In this document: piece after piece, positions 25,524-35,364 of the stretch
Layout: each line of letters begins with the position of its first letter
Position numbering within the stretch: the first letter of the stretch is position 1
DNA from: Mycobacterium sp. JS623
GTDB lineage: Bacteria > Actinomycetota > Actinomycetes > Mycobacteriales > Mycobacteriaceae
Length of the DNA: 64,000 nucleotides
Reading direction: 5' to 3'
Assembly (NCBI RefSeq): GCF_000328565.1
Contig: NC_019966.1
Span: 1,054,001-1,118,000 of the forward strand
Program-made: the position numbers and the translations under genes
Notes under the pieces: generated by a model
Told to the model about the DNA's origin: nothing
The model's input: the letters and a program-made list of their open reading frames with translations, nothing else
The model's database searches: none

Positions 25524-26468
25524 TCAGTTCCGGATCGTCACCTGCCACGCGCAATCCTTGTCGAATGGGCTGACGTTAAGGACCGTCGGCCCGAAACTCA
25601 CTGTGCCCCGACTGATCCCTGCTCGATGTGAGTTGGTGTCGCCGCGCAGCTCGTCGAATCTGTCCGGCACAGCTTTGGGGGTGCCGATCGAGATGAACCC
25701 AAGGACCGCGGCGTCTGGGCGGCACTGGATGGCGTATTCGTATCGCCACCGCCCGCTGGCGGTGAAGGACACCGTGCCGTCACCCACGCCTCGGGCATTC
25801 ACCGGGAGCGTCGGATAGTCGACGGTGGATGGCGTGCCCAGCTTCGCAGGGGCGCCTGTGGATATCGGAGGGGGCGGGGCTGGTCGTGCTGGGCGTGCTG
25901 GCCGCAAAGCGTGGTACTCGACCATCGGATCGCGGGCCAATGTCAAGTTGTCCGAGGTGACGACGAGCTCTTTCGGCGAGACGACATACGCTATTTCAGC
26001 GTTTCTCGCGACGAATCCGTCCGCGGTCGGCGTTACGTCACTGAGCTGCATGGCGGCGCCGTCGCGCAGGCGAATACCCCTGTACTCATAACCGCCGCCT
26101 TGGGTGCTGCAGACCACGACAAGTGACCGTGCGGTGCGTCCGATCGCAGCGGCCGGTTGGGGCCCCACGCATCTGGCGCCTTCCTGATCGACGAAGCCCT
26201 GGGCGTCCATGCCGCGGGGCAGCGGCAGGTCGAAAGGCTGATCGGCAACCGCCGGGGAGGGTTTCGGCGTTGCCGACGGCGCGGGGCTGGCGACCGGCAC
26301 TCGAGCCGGCGGATGTGCGTCATGCGACCAGTTGATGATCGAGTAGGACAGAAGGCCGACCGTCGCGGCGGACAACGCGGTGAGGCGAAGGATTGATGCT
26401 CGGGCAAAGAAACTCCGTCCGACCGAAGGGAGGTCGGCAGCCCCCTTCTTCAGGTCGGCGCGAGTCAA
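25524..26468 (-). CDS. Membrane-anchored protein of unknown function
   Basis: 314 residues with a short cytoplasmic N-terminus, one hydrophobic segment at about 27-47 (ILRLTALSAATVGLLSYSII), then a Pro/Ala/Ser-rich linker (PAPSATPKPSPAV) and an extracytoplasmic region. A second Pro-rich hinge (ARPARPAPPPP) separates two domains. Four cysteines are present in the exported part (CVGPQP, VVCST, IQCRP, KDCAW), suggesting two disulfides. I do not recognise the family. The layout resembles a cell-wall-spanning mycobacterial envelope protein. Confidence 0.75.
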   Translation of the reverse strand: MTRADLKKGAADLPSVGRSFFARASILRLTALSAATVGLLSYSIINWSHDAHPPARVPVASPAPSATPKPSPAVADQPFDLPLPRGMDAQGFVDQEGARCVGPQPAAAIGRTARSLVVVCSTQGGGYEYRGIRLRDGAAMQLSDVTPTADGFVARNAEIAYVVSPKELVVTSDNLTLARDPMVEYHALRPARPARPAPPPPISTGAPAKLGTPSTVDYPTLPVNARGVGDGTVSFTASGRWRYEYAIQCRPDAAVLGFISIGTPKAVPDRFDELRGDTNSHRAGISRGTVSFGPTVLNVSPFDKDCAWQVTIRN

Positions 26469-26597
26469 TGAGGTGCCCTCCTAGTTGCGTCACTGGCGTG
26501 AACACACCCGGATCTAGCAAATCACTGTTGCGACAAGATCGGCGTCATTCCGATGGGCGTTTCGCCGATGAAGTCGCTCAGAACTCGCGCTGGCCAG

Positions 26598-26633
26598 CCT
26601 CCGCGGATCATTTCGATCACGGCGCTGAAGGGG
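26598..26633 (-). pseudogene. Remnant matching the C-terminus of MmsB
   Basis: The minus strand reads FSAVIEMIR-GG, matching the FSAVIEMIRNG end of MmsB encoded at 29064-29939 (about 27 of 33 bases identical, in the same sense of translation). No further homology continues on either side. It appears to be a decayed fragment of a second hydroxyisobutyrate-dehydrogenase-like gene, lying just beyond the stop of the LLM gene. The gap 26469-26637 holds nothing else recognisable. Confidence 0.35.
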
Positions 26634-26637
26634 CTAA

Positions 26638-27453
26638 TCAGCGCTGGGTGTCGCGCCAGTCGACCAGCTTCTCCACCGTGCTGAGGTCGTACTTGCCCTC
26701 CGACGCGCGGACCTCGGTATGGAACAACGTGGCGCCAGCGGCCAGGTAGGCGTCCGCCGACTTCGGATCGGTCCACAGCGTCGAGCGCTCGATATCGCTG
26801 TCGGCTCGCCCAAATCCGGTTGCCAGTTCGGCGACGCGGGCACTGGCCTCGCGGTAGGAGTCGATGGGCAGGAAGGTGTGCCAGATGTCGGCATGGCGTG
26901 CGACAGCGGGCAAAGTGCGCTTCGGACCGGACCCGCCGATCAGGATCGGAATCTTGCGCAGTGGCGCCGGCTGCAACAGACCGAACCGGCGCTCGATGCG
27001 CAGCAACCCCTCATCGAAAAGGTCCGCCCGCGATTTGACCGTTCCGTATTCGAAACCGTAGGTGGTGTAGTCCTTCTCGTACCAACCGGCGCCGACGCCG
27101 AGGATGGCCCGGCCGCCGCTGATGTGGTCGACGGTGCGCACCATGTCCGCGAGCAGATCGGGGTTGCGGTAGCCGATCCCCGCTACCAGCAGGCCGAGTT
27201 CGGCGCGTGTGGTGATCTCGCCCCAGGATGCTAGCGCGGTCCAGCCTTCGAAGTTGTTCACATCCGGCTGCACCTCGGCCAGCACCGGCTTCGCGTCGGC
27301 GATCGACTCGATGAACGGCGCATGGAAGTGGTCATAGCCGAAGATGACGTCTACCCCGATCTCCTCGGCTTGCAGGACAGCCTGCCGCCAGGTGGCGTAG
27401 TCAGGAGTGTCGGCGGGCTGAATCTGAACGGCAACGCGTACGGGAAAGGTCAC
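26638..27453 (-). CDS. LLM-class F420-dependent oxidoreductase
   Basis: 271 residues of the luciferase-like monooxygenase fold. Characteristic pieces: VRVAVQIQPADTPDY at the N-terminus, VDVIFGYDHFHAP, LGLLVAGIGYRNPDLLADMVRTVDHISGGRAI split over beta strands 3-4, GVGAGWYEKDY, and PILIGGSGPKRTL. In mycobacteria, enzymes with this pattern (TIGR03560-like) usually employ coenzyme F420. The GTG at 27453 is chosen, since the fold begins there and a G-rich Shine-Dalgarno precedes it; 27468 is an alternative. Substrate unknown. Confidence 0.85.
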   Translation of the reverse strand: MTFPVRVAVQIQPADTPDYATWRQAVLQAEEIGVDVIFGYDHFHAPFIESIADAKPVLAEVQPDVNNFEGWTALASWGEITTRAELGLLVAGIGYRNPDLLADMVRTVDHISGGRAILGVGAGWYEKDYTTYGFEYGTVKSRADLFDEGLLRIERRFGLLQPAPLRKIPILIGGSGPKRTLPAVARHADIWHTFLPIDSYREASARVAELATGFGRADSDIERSTLWTDPKSADAYLAAGATLFHTEVRASEGKYDLSTVEKLVDWRDTQR

Positions 27454-27543
27454 CCCCGCGACAAGCAAGGCTCACCGCGATTTATTCCCGGACTGCCACC
27501 ATCAGACCCGTTGTCAAGTCCAAATGTGGTGGGGGACAGAATC

Positions 27544-27570
27544 TGTGGATGAATCTTCGGCTGTGGATAA
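27544..27570. promoter_or_regulatory. Two tandem DnaA-box-like sequences upstream of the HNH gene
   Basis: TGTGGATGA (27544-27552) and TGTGGATAA (27562-27570) are spaced 18 bp start to start. The second is exactly the complement of the classical DnaA box TTATCCACA, and both are one or two changes from the mycobacterial form TTGTCCACA. No dnaA/dnaN genes or AT-rich unwinding element are near, so this is not oriC. It could be DnaA-titrating or regulatory for the HNH gene 40 bp away. Confidence 0.35.
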
Positions 27571-27609
27571 CTTTCTCGCGTTTTGACCGAAATTGGCATA
27601 ATCGCAAGC

Positions 27610-29067
27610 ATGTTCGACTCGGAGTTCTCGACGGCGGATGACGCGACGGTCGTCGCCGCCATCGAGGAGGGCGCGCAAGCAGAAGCTGCTGCCGGGGCTC
27701 GCCGGCTGGCTGCCATCGCTGAGCTCGCCCGGCGCCGAGCCGTTGACGACGACGAGCGGGCGAACTGGGCGTTCGACGGCTGGGCTTCGGCGGCCGCCGA
27801 GGTAGCGGCCGCCATGACGGTCGGACATCGACGGGCCTCGAGGGAGATGCGGATCGCGGTCGCACTGCGTGACCGGCTTCCCCGTGTTGCTGCGCTACAT
27901 ATGCAGGGCACGCTCAGCTCGCGAGTGGTCTCGGCCATCACCTGGCGCACCCAACTCGTCGAAGACGCCGAGGCGCTGGCTCTCATCGACGCCGCCCTTG
28001 CCGAGGGAGCTACCAAATGGGGTCCGCTCTCGGAGCACCGGCTCGATGAGGCGATCGACGCGTGGATCTTCAGATATGACCCAGCCGCCGTACGCCGCTC
28101 TGAATCATCCACGCGCACAAGGGACTTCTCGATCGGAGATCTCGATGATCCGGCCGAAACCACCTCGGTGTGGGGTCGGCTGCTGGCCACCGACGCGGCG
28201 GTGCTCAAGCGTCGCGTCGCACAGATGGTGCAGGGAGTCTGCGACAACGATCCTCGCCCCATCGGCGAGCGCCGCTCAGATGCGGTGGGCGCCATCGCCG
28301 CGGGCGATTTCCATCTGGCGTGCCGGTGCGGTTCGAAGAATTGCCCAGCAGGCGATGCACCGAGTTCCTCCAACGTGGTAATCCGCGTTTTGGCGGAACA
28401 ATCCGCCGTCGACGCGGCAACCTCCTCCGCCAACGCCGCAACTGCCTCGGTCGACGCCTCAGCGCGGGAGCAGACTTCGGAGGGGGCCGCGGTTAGGCCG
28501 CCCGCAGCGCTGATCGTCGGAGAGGGCATCGTGCCGACACCGTTGCTCGCGGAGTTGATTCGCGGCGGTGCGAAGGTCCGTCCGATCACCATGCCCAGCG
28601 ATGAGCCGGAACCGCACTATCGACCGTCGGCAGAATTGGCTGAGTTCGTGCGGATGCGGGATCTGTACTGCCGTGCGCCCGGCTGCGACGTTCCGGCTGA
28701 TCGTTGCGACTTGGACCACACCATCCCTTATCCGGTCGGACCGACCCACGCGTCAAACATCAAGTGTCTGTGTCGAACTAACCATCTGATGAAGACGTGT
28801 GGCGGATGGCGCGACATTCAGTTGCCTGATGGCACGGTCATTTGGATCTCACCCAGCGGCAGGAAATACATCACCAAACCTGGTAGTCGGCTGTTCTTCG
28901 AGACATGGGACATTACGACCGCGGACCTTCCGCCCACGTCGATCGTGGTGCCGAATACCGGCGACCGTGGTCTGATGATGCCCAGGCGACGGCGTACCCG
29001 TGCTGCCGAATATGCCGCCCGGATCAAGGCCGAGCGCGCGCGCAACGAAGCGCCCGTACCGTTCTAG
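27610..29067 (+). CDS. 13E12-repeat family HNH endonuclease-like protein (DUF222-HNH)
   Basis: 485 residues. The N-terminal half is the alpha-helical DUF222 domain (EEGAQAEAAAGARRLAAIAE, MTVGHRRASREMRIAVALRD). The C-terminal HNH motif has zinc cysteines and catalytic His (CRAPGCDVPADRCDLDHT, HASNIKCLCRTNHLMKT). This is the REP13E12 family, multicopy in mycobacteria; some copies in M. tuberculosis contain the attachment site for the phiRv1 prophage. The ATG at 27610 is preferred to a TTG at 27583. Its TAG is shared with the mmsB stop on the opposite strand (CTAG). No integrase is nearby, so the gene stands alone here. Confidence 0.88.
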   Translation: MFDSEFSTADDATVVAAIEEGAQAEAAAGARRLAAIAELARRRAVDDDERANWAFDGWASAAAEVAAAMTVGHRRASREMRIAVALRDRLPRVAALHMQGTLSSRVVSAITWRTQLVEDAEALALIDAALAEGATKWGPLSEHRLDEAIDAWIFRYDPAAVRRSESSTRTRDFSIGDLDDPAETTSVWGRLLATDAAVLKRRVAQMVQGVCDNDPRPIGERRSDAVGAIAAGDFHLACRCGSKNCPAGDAPSSSNVVIRVLAEQSAVDAATSSANAATASVDASAREQTSEGAAVRPPAALIVGEGIVPTPLLAELIRGGAKVRPITMPSDEPEPHYRPSAELAEFVRMRDLYCRAPGCDVPADRCDLDHTIPYPVGPTHASNIKCLCRTNHLMKTCGGWRDIQLPDGTVIWISPSGRKYITKPGSRLFFETWDITTADLPPTSIVVPNTGDRGLMMPRRRRTRAAEYAARIKAERARNEAPVPF

Positions 29068-29939
29068 CCGTTGCGGATCATCTCGATGACTGCGCTGAAG
29101 TCCTTGTCGGCATGGTCGGCGGCGAACTTCGCGTAGATCTCGGCGGCATGGCTGCCCAGCGGCGCCGACGAGCCGGTCGAGTTGACCGCGTCCATGGCAA
29201 GGCCGATGTCCTTGTTCATCAACGCGGTCGCGAAGCCAGGCTTGAAATCATTGTTGGCCGGTGATGTCGGAACGGGGCCTGGCACAGGGCAATTGGTGTG
29301 GATGGCCCAGCAATTGCCGGTCGCACCCGTGATCACGTCGAACAGTGACTGCGCGGACAGCCCCAACTTCTCGGCGAGCACGAACGCTTCGCCCGCAACG
29401 ATCTGCTGGACAGCCAACACCATGTTGTTGCACAGCTTGGCGGCCTGGCCGGTACCTGAAGCGCCGCAGTGAATGATCTTGCCCGCCAACGGCTCCAGCA
29501 CGGGCCGCGCACGATCGACGGCATCGTCTTCACCGCCGACCATGAACGCAAGCGTCCCCGCGGTCGCGCCCTTCACACCGCCTGAGACCGGCGCGTCGAG
29601 TTGGGCGATGCCGCGCTCGGCCGCCTGCGCATGGATCTCACGCGCGTCGTCGACCGAGATCGTGGAGGTGTCGATGAACAGCGCGCCCTCTCGGGCGGCG
29701 GGCACCGCCTCGGCGTATACCGTCTTGACGATGGTGCCGTTGGGAAGCGAGGTGATGACGACGTCCGCCTCTTGGACTGCCTGGGCGACGCTGTCGAAGA
29801 TCTGCGCACCCTTGCTGGCGGCCACCTCCTGCGCCGCGGGCACCGGGTCGAACCCCCGCACGGCCTGACCGGCGGCGAGCAGGTTGGCCGCCATCGGGCC
29901 GCCCATGTGGCCCAACCCCAAGAACGCAATGGTCGTCAT
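29064..29939 (-). CDS. mmsB: 3-hydroxyisobutyrate dehydrogenase
   Basis: 291 residues. NAD-binding GLGHMGGPMAANLL at the N-terminus, substrate motif LDAPVSGGVKGATAGTLAFM and catalytic Lys region GQAAKLCNNM are those of beta-hydroxyacid dehydrogenases acting on 3-hydroxyisobutyrate in valine breakdown. ATG at 29939 has GGAG nearby; the longer frame upstream overlaps fadE9 and is rejected. Last gene of mmsA-fadE9-mmsB (the Rv0753c-Rv0751c arrangement). Convergent with the HNH gene, sharing a CTAG stop. Confidence 0.93.
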   Translation of the reverse strand: MTTIAFLGLGHMGGPMAANLLAAGQAVRGFDPVPAAQEVAASKGAQIFDSVAQAVQEADVVITSLPNGTIVKTVYAEAVPAAREGALFIDTSTISVDDAREIHAQAAERGIAQLDAPVSGGVKGATAGTLAFMVGGEDDAVDRARPVLEPLAGKIIHCGASGTGQAAKLCNNMVLAVQQIVAGEAFVLAEKLGLSAQSLFDVITGATGNCWAIHTNCPVPGPVPTSPANNDFKPGFATALMNKDIGLAMDAVNSTGSSAPLGSHAAEIYAKFAADHADKDFSAVIEMIRNG

Positions 29940-29947
29940 CTGTTCTC

Positions 29948-31126
29948 CTATGCGGATGCGCGGGCGCGGGCGGCCGCGGCCCGACCGATCACCACGCGCA
30001 TGATTTCGTTGGTTCCCTCGAGGATTCGGTGCACCCGCAAGTCGCGGACGATCTTCTCCAACCCGTACTCGCGCAGATAGCCGTAGCCGCCGTGCAATTG
30101 CAGCGCCTGATCGGCGACGTCGTAGCAGGCGTCGGTGACGTAGCGCTTGGCCATCGCGCACAGCTCGACCTTGTCGGGATGATTATTGTCGAGCGCAGTT
30201 GCCGCGCGCCACAACAAGGTTCGCGATGTCTGCAACGCGGTGGCCATGTCAGCGAGCGTGAACCGCACGGTGGGTTCGTCGAGCAGCGAGCCGCCGAACG
30301 CCTGGCGGTCGGCGAGATAACTCGACGCCTTGTCGAAGGCGGCCTGCGCCCCGCCCAGCGAGCAGGCGGCGATGTTGATCCGGCCGCCGTTCAGCCCGTT
30401 CATCGCAACGCCGAACCCGGTGCCTTCGCCGTCGGCGCCACCGAGCATCGCGTCGGCGGGCACGCGGACACCTTCGAAGATGACTTGCGCGGTGGGCTGC
30501 GCATTCCAGCCCATCTTCTGCTCCTCGGCGCCGAAACTCAGCCCAGGCGTGTCCTTTTCGACGACGAACGCCGAAATTTGACGAGGGCCCCGCTTCGTCT
30601 CGTCCCAGCCGGTGCGGGCCATCACAACATAGACATCGGAGGTGCCTGCGCCGGAGATGAACTGTTTGACGCCGTCGATCACGTAGTCGCCGCCCTCGCG
30701 GACCGCCTTGGTGCGCAGCGCGCTTGCGTCGGAGCCCGCGCCGGGCTCGGTCAGGCAGTAGGACGCGATGGCCTCCATCGACGCCATCCGCGGCACCCAG
30801 GACTTGCGTTGCGCATCCGTGCCGAACGTATCGACCATCCAGGCGCACATGTTGTGTATCGACAGGAACGCCGCGATGGTCGGGTCGGCCTTGGCCAGCT
30901 CCTCGAAGATGCGCACCGCGTCGAGCCGACGCAGCTCGCTGCCGCCGACATCGTCGCGGCAGTAGATGGCCGCCATCCCGAGCTCGGCCGCCTCGCGCAA
31001 TACGTCGGTGGGGAAGTGGTGCTTGGCGTCCCACTCCAATGCGTATGGCGCGAGGCGCTTTTCGGCGAACGCGGCCGCCGTCTCGGCGATCACGCGTTCG
31101 TCGTCGTCCAGCCCGAAGTAGTCCAT
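29948..31126 (-). CDS. fadE9: Acyl-CoA dehydrogenase, isobutyryl-CoA dehydrogenase-like (FadE9)
   Basis: 392 residues with the full acyl-CoA dehydrogenase pattern: YCLTEPGAGSDASAL (FAD and substrate loop), a VDG-type middle domain, QLHGGYGYLREYGLEKIVRD and the C-terminal catalytic Glu in HRILEGTNEIMR, as in isobutyryl-CoA dehydrogenases. It should oxidise isobutyryl-CoA to methacrylyl-CoA, feeding the MmsB and MmsA steps. ATG at 31126 abuts the mmsA stop region (coupled), and mmsB follows after 8 nt. Confidence 0.92.
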   Translation of the reverse strand: MDYFGLDDDERVIAETAAAFAEKRLAPYALEWDAKHHFPTDVLREAAELGMAAIYCRDDVGGSELRRLDAVRIFEELAKADPTIAAFLSIHNMCAWMVDTFGTDAQRKSWVPRMASMEAIASYCLTEPGAGSDASALRTKAVREGGDYVIDGVKQFISGAGTSDVYVVMARTGWDETKRGPRQISAFVVEKDTPGLSFGAEEQKMGWNAQPTAQVIFEGVRVPADAMLGGADGEGTGFGVAMNGLNGGRINIAACSLGGAQAAFDKASSYLADRQAFGGSLLDEPTVRFTLADMATALQTSRTLLWRAATALDNNHPDKVELCAMAKRYVTDACYDVADQALQLHGGYGYLREYGLEKIVRDLRVHRILEGTNEIMRVVIGRAAAARARASA

Positions 31127-32643
31127 TACTTCATGGTCGGGATGACGAACTCGGCGCCGTGGCTAACCGCCGGCCAGCGTTGCGTCACCGTCTTGGTCTT
31201 GGTGTAGAACATGATCGATGACGGGCCGTGTTGGTTGAGGTCGCCGAAGCCGGACCGCTTCCACCCGCCGAAGGTGTGGTAGGCCACCGGGACCGGGATC
31301 GGCACGTTGACGCCGACCATGCCGACCTGGACCCGGGACACGAAGTCGCGTGCGGTGTCGCCGTCACGGGTGAAGATCGCCACGCCGTTGCCGTACTCAT
31401 GCTCGGACGGCAGCGCCAGTGCCTCCTCGTAATCCTTGGCGCGCACCATGCAGAGCACCGGGCCGAAGATCTCGTCGGTGTAGATCGACATGTCGGGCGT
31501 GACGTGGTCGAACAGGGTCGGGCCGATGAAGTAGCCGCCCTCGAGGTTGGCGTCGCCGAATTGCAGGTCGTCGCTGGTGCGTTCGCGACCGTCGACTACT
31601 GCCTCGGCTCCGGCCGCCACGCCCTGGCCGATGTAGTCCTTCACCCTTGCCAGTGCAGCCTCGGTGACCAGCGGGCCGTAGTCGGCCTTCGGGTCGAGGC
31701 TGTGGCCGACCCGAAGGTTGTTGACTCGCTCAATCAGCCTGGCGCGCAACCGCTCTGCGGTCTGCTCGCCGACGGGCACGGCCACGCTGATGGCCATGCA
31801 GCGCTCGCCTGCGCTGCCGTAGCCCGCGCCGATCAACGCATCGACCGCGTTGTCCATGTCCGCGTCGGGCATCACGATCATGTGGTTCTTCGCGCCGCCG
31901 AAGCACTGCGCACGCTTGCCGTGTGCCGCGGCGCCGGAGTAGATGTACTGCGCGATGTCGGAGCTTCCGACGAAGCCGACGGCCTGGATGACCGGGTGCT
32001 CGAGGATGGCGTCGACGGCTTCCTTGTCGCCGTGCACCACCTGGAAGACGCCGGGCGGGAGGCCGGCCTGGAGGAACAGTTCGGCGAGGCGGACGGGCAC
32101 CGACGGGTCGCGCTCACTGGGCTTGAGGATGAACGCGTTGCCGCACGCGAGCGCGGGGCCGGCCTTCCAGAGCGGGATCATCGCCGGGAAGTTGAACGGC
32201 GTGATGCCCGCGACGACGCCGAGCGGCTGACGCAGTGAATACACGTCGATGCCGGGGCCTGCGCCCTCGGTGTACTCACCCTTGCTCAGGTGCGGGATGC
32301 CGATCGCGAACTCGATGACCTCGATGCCGCGCTGGATGTCGCCCTTGGAGTCGGCGACCGTCTTGCCGTGTTCGAGTGACAGCGTTTCGGCGAGCTCTTC
32401 GATGTTCTGGTTGACCAGGTCGATGAACTTCATCATCACGCGGGCCCGGCGCTGGGGGTTCCAGGCCGCCCACTCCTTCTGCGCCTCCGCAGCGCCTGCG
32501 ACAGCGGCGTCGACGTCCGCCCGGGATGCCATCGGCACCTTGGCCTGCACCTCGCCGGTGCTGGGATTCATCACGTCGGCGGTGCGCATGGACTGTCCGG
32601 CGGTGCGCTTGCCGTCAATGAAATGCGAAATCTGTGTGGTCAT
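31126..32643 (-). CDS. mmsA: Methylmalonate-semialdehyde dehydrogenase (CoA-acylating)
   Basis: 505-residue aldehyde-dehydrogenase-fold enzyme. Diagnostic features are ISHFIDGKRTAGQSMR at the N-terminus, GITPFNFPAMIPLWKAGP (nucleotide and substrate loop), and AGERCMAISVAVPVG with the catalytic Cys. It converts methylmalonate semialdehyde (and malonate semialdehyde) to propionyl-CoA (acetyl-CoA), the last step of valine catabolism. First gene of the mmsA-fadE9-mmsB operon. A strong palindromic operator lies 27-48 bp upstream of its ATG. Confidence 0.95.
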   Translation of the reverse strand: MTTQISHFIDGKRTAGQSMRTADVMNPSTGEVQAKVPMASRADVDAAVAGAAEAQKEWAAWNPQRRARVMMKFIDLVNQNIEELAETLSLEHGKTVADSKGDIQRGIEVIEFAIGIPHLSKGEYTEGAGPGIDVYSLRQPLGVVAGITPFNFPAMIPLWKAGPALACGNAFILKPSERDPSVPVRLAELFLQAGLPPGVFQVVHGDKEAVDAILEHPVIQAVGFVGSSDIAQYIYSGAAAHGKRAQCFGGAKNHMIVMPDADMDNAVDALIGAGYGSAGERCMAISVAVPVGEQTAERLRARLIERVNNLRVGHSLDPKADYGPLVTEAALARVKDYIGQGVAAGAEAVVDGRERTSDDLQFGDANLEGGYFIGPTLFDHVTPDMSIYTDEIFGPVLCMVRAKDYEEALALPSEHEYGNGVAIFTRDGDTARDFVSRVQVGMVGVNVPIPVPVAYHTFGGWKRSGFGDLNQHGPSSIMFYTKTKTVTQRWPAVSHGAEFVIPTMK

Positions 32644-32669
32644 GAGTCTGTCCCTCGCCCGAATGGCTG

Positions 32670-32691
32670 AATACTAGGACATCCTAGTATT
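32670..32691. promoter_or_regulatory. Operator palindrome of the mmsA operon
   Basis: Arms AATACTAGGA (32670-32679) and TCCTAGTATT (32682-32691) are perfectly complementary around CA. It is unusually AT-rich for this genome and lies just upstream of mmsA, where the core promoter must be. The shape is typical of TetR-family repressors of acyl-CoA catabolism; the regulator gene is not in this window. Confidence 0.65.
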
Positions 32692-32738
32692 GCCGGGGCA
32701 GCGGGCGCAAGGGGTCCCAAAAGGCACCGCGAGACTGC

Positions 32739-34363
<1,625 letters not shown>

Positions 34364-34372
34364 CTAGCGGGT

Positions 34373-34386
34373 TGGTGTGCACACCA
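34373..34386. promoter_or_regulatory. Perfect 14-bp palindrome upstream of rmlB
   Basis: TGGTGTG followed directly by CACACCA, 19-32 bp before the rmlB ATG. The position is consistent with an operator or start-site element of rmlBC. The remaining gap to the LLM gene (34387-34498) shows no gene. Confidence 0.35.
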
Positions 34387-34498
34387 CGGCCAACGCGTCG
34401 TTTTGCGCGTCGACGCCGCCGCGGCCGATCCGTTCTGCCAGTCGCGACCGCAGCTCATTCCGACGCCGGTCGGTGTGTGCCGGCGGACGGTCGGGCAT

Positions 34499-35350
34499 TC
34501 AGCCCTTCAGCCCGAGCGGTCCCGCAAGCTCGGTCAGCGTCGGCAATAGCTTGTCCCGCCCGCCGAGCACCTGAATCAACACCGAATCAGCACCCGCATT
34601 CAAATGCTCGTTGAGCCGCTTGGCGATGTCATCGGCGCTGCCATGCGCAACCACTGCGTCAATCAACTTGTCGCTGCCGGGCTTCGCGATGTCCTCATCG
34701 GTGAAACCGAGCCGCTTCCAGTTGTTCAGGTAATTGCTCAGATTCAGATAGAAGTCGACGGTCTCGCGGCCGATCGCACGGGCTTCGTCGGCTGCGTCTT
34801 CTGAAGTCGTCAGCACCACCTTGTGCTCGGGCGCCAAATACACGGTGGGGCCGATCCATTCGCGCGCCTGCGCGGTGTGCTCCGGCGTCGTCAGATACGG
34901 GTGTGCGCCGGCACTGCGCTTCGCGGCCAGCTCGTGCACCTTCTTGCCGAGCGCAGCCACCACGCGGCGGCTCGTCGGCACCTTCCTGGCGTCAAGCACA
35001 TCGAGGTACTCGACCAGCGCGTCGTACGGTTTGCGGTACTCCTGCGTGTGCTCCGGATGCCCGACACCGACGCCGAGCAGGAAGCGGCCGGGGAATGCTT
35101 TCTCGATGCGGTGATACGAGTCGGCGACCTCGCTGGCGTCCGCCGTCCAGATGTTGACGATGCCCGTCGCCACTTGAAGCGTGTCTGTCGCGTCCAGGAT
35201 CGGCTCGACGAATTCCAGGTCTGCCCCGGGCGATCCGCCGACCCACAACGAGCCGTATCCGAGCTTCTCGATTTCGGCTGCTTGCTCTGGCCCTGGTGAT
35301 CCAAAGGTCCATACCCCTACGCGGCCAAGGTCAGGCTTGAGTTCACTCAT
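34499..35350 (-). CDS. LLM-class F420-dependent oxidoreductase (tandem copy B)
   Basis: 283 residues, luciferase-like fold of the TIGR03620-like mycobacterial group (Rv3463 occupies the corresponding place in M. tuberculosis). Features: LGYGSLWVGGSPGADLEFVE, VATGIVNIWTADASEVADSY, GRFLLGVGVGHPE and VVAALGKKVHELA. ATG at 35350 has GAAGGGA upstream, so the 35368 ATG is not used. It is a clear duplicate of the upstream gene (most motifs identical), 14 nt apart. Substrate unknown. Confidence 0.87.
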   Translation of the reverse strand: MSELKPDLGRVGVWTFGSPGPEQAAEIEKLGYGSLWVGGSPGADLEFVEPILDATDTLQVATGIVNIWTADASEVADSYHRIEKAFPGRFLLGVGVGHPEHTQEYRKPYDALVEYLDVLDARKVPTSRRVVAALGKKVHELAAKRSAGAHPYLTTPEHTAQAREWIGPTVYLAPEHKVVLTTSEDAADEARAIGRETVDFYLNLSNYLNNWKRLGFTDEDIAKPGSDKLIDAVVAHGSADDIAKRLNEHLNAGADSVLIQVLGGRDKLLPTLTELAGPLGLKG

Positions 35351-35364
35351 GTTCGTCCCTTCGT

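Noticed and set aside
27544..27610. Replication origin suggested by DnaA-like boxes
   Set aside because: Only two boxes, no AT-rich element, and no dnaA, dnaN or gyrB nearby.
27610..29067. Prophage or integrated element at the 13E12 gene
   Set aside because: The family can host phiRv1 attachment, but there is no integrase, phage gene, duplication of the core site or composition change here.
31228..32238. 336-codon plus-strand open frame opposite mmsA
   Set aside because: Shadow of a strongly conserved aldehyde dehydrogenase; Val/Asp/His-rich composition typical of high-GC antisense frames.
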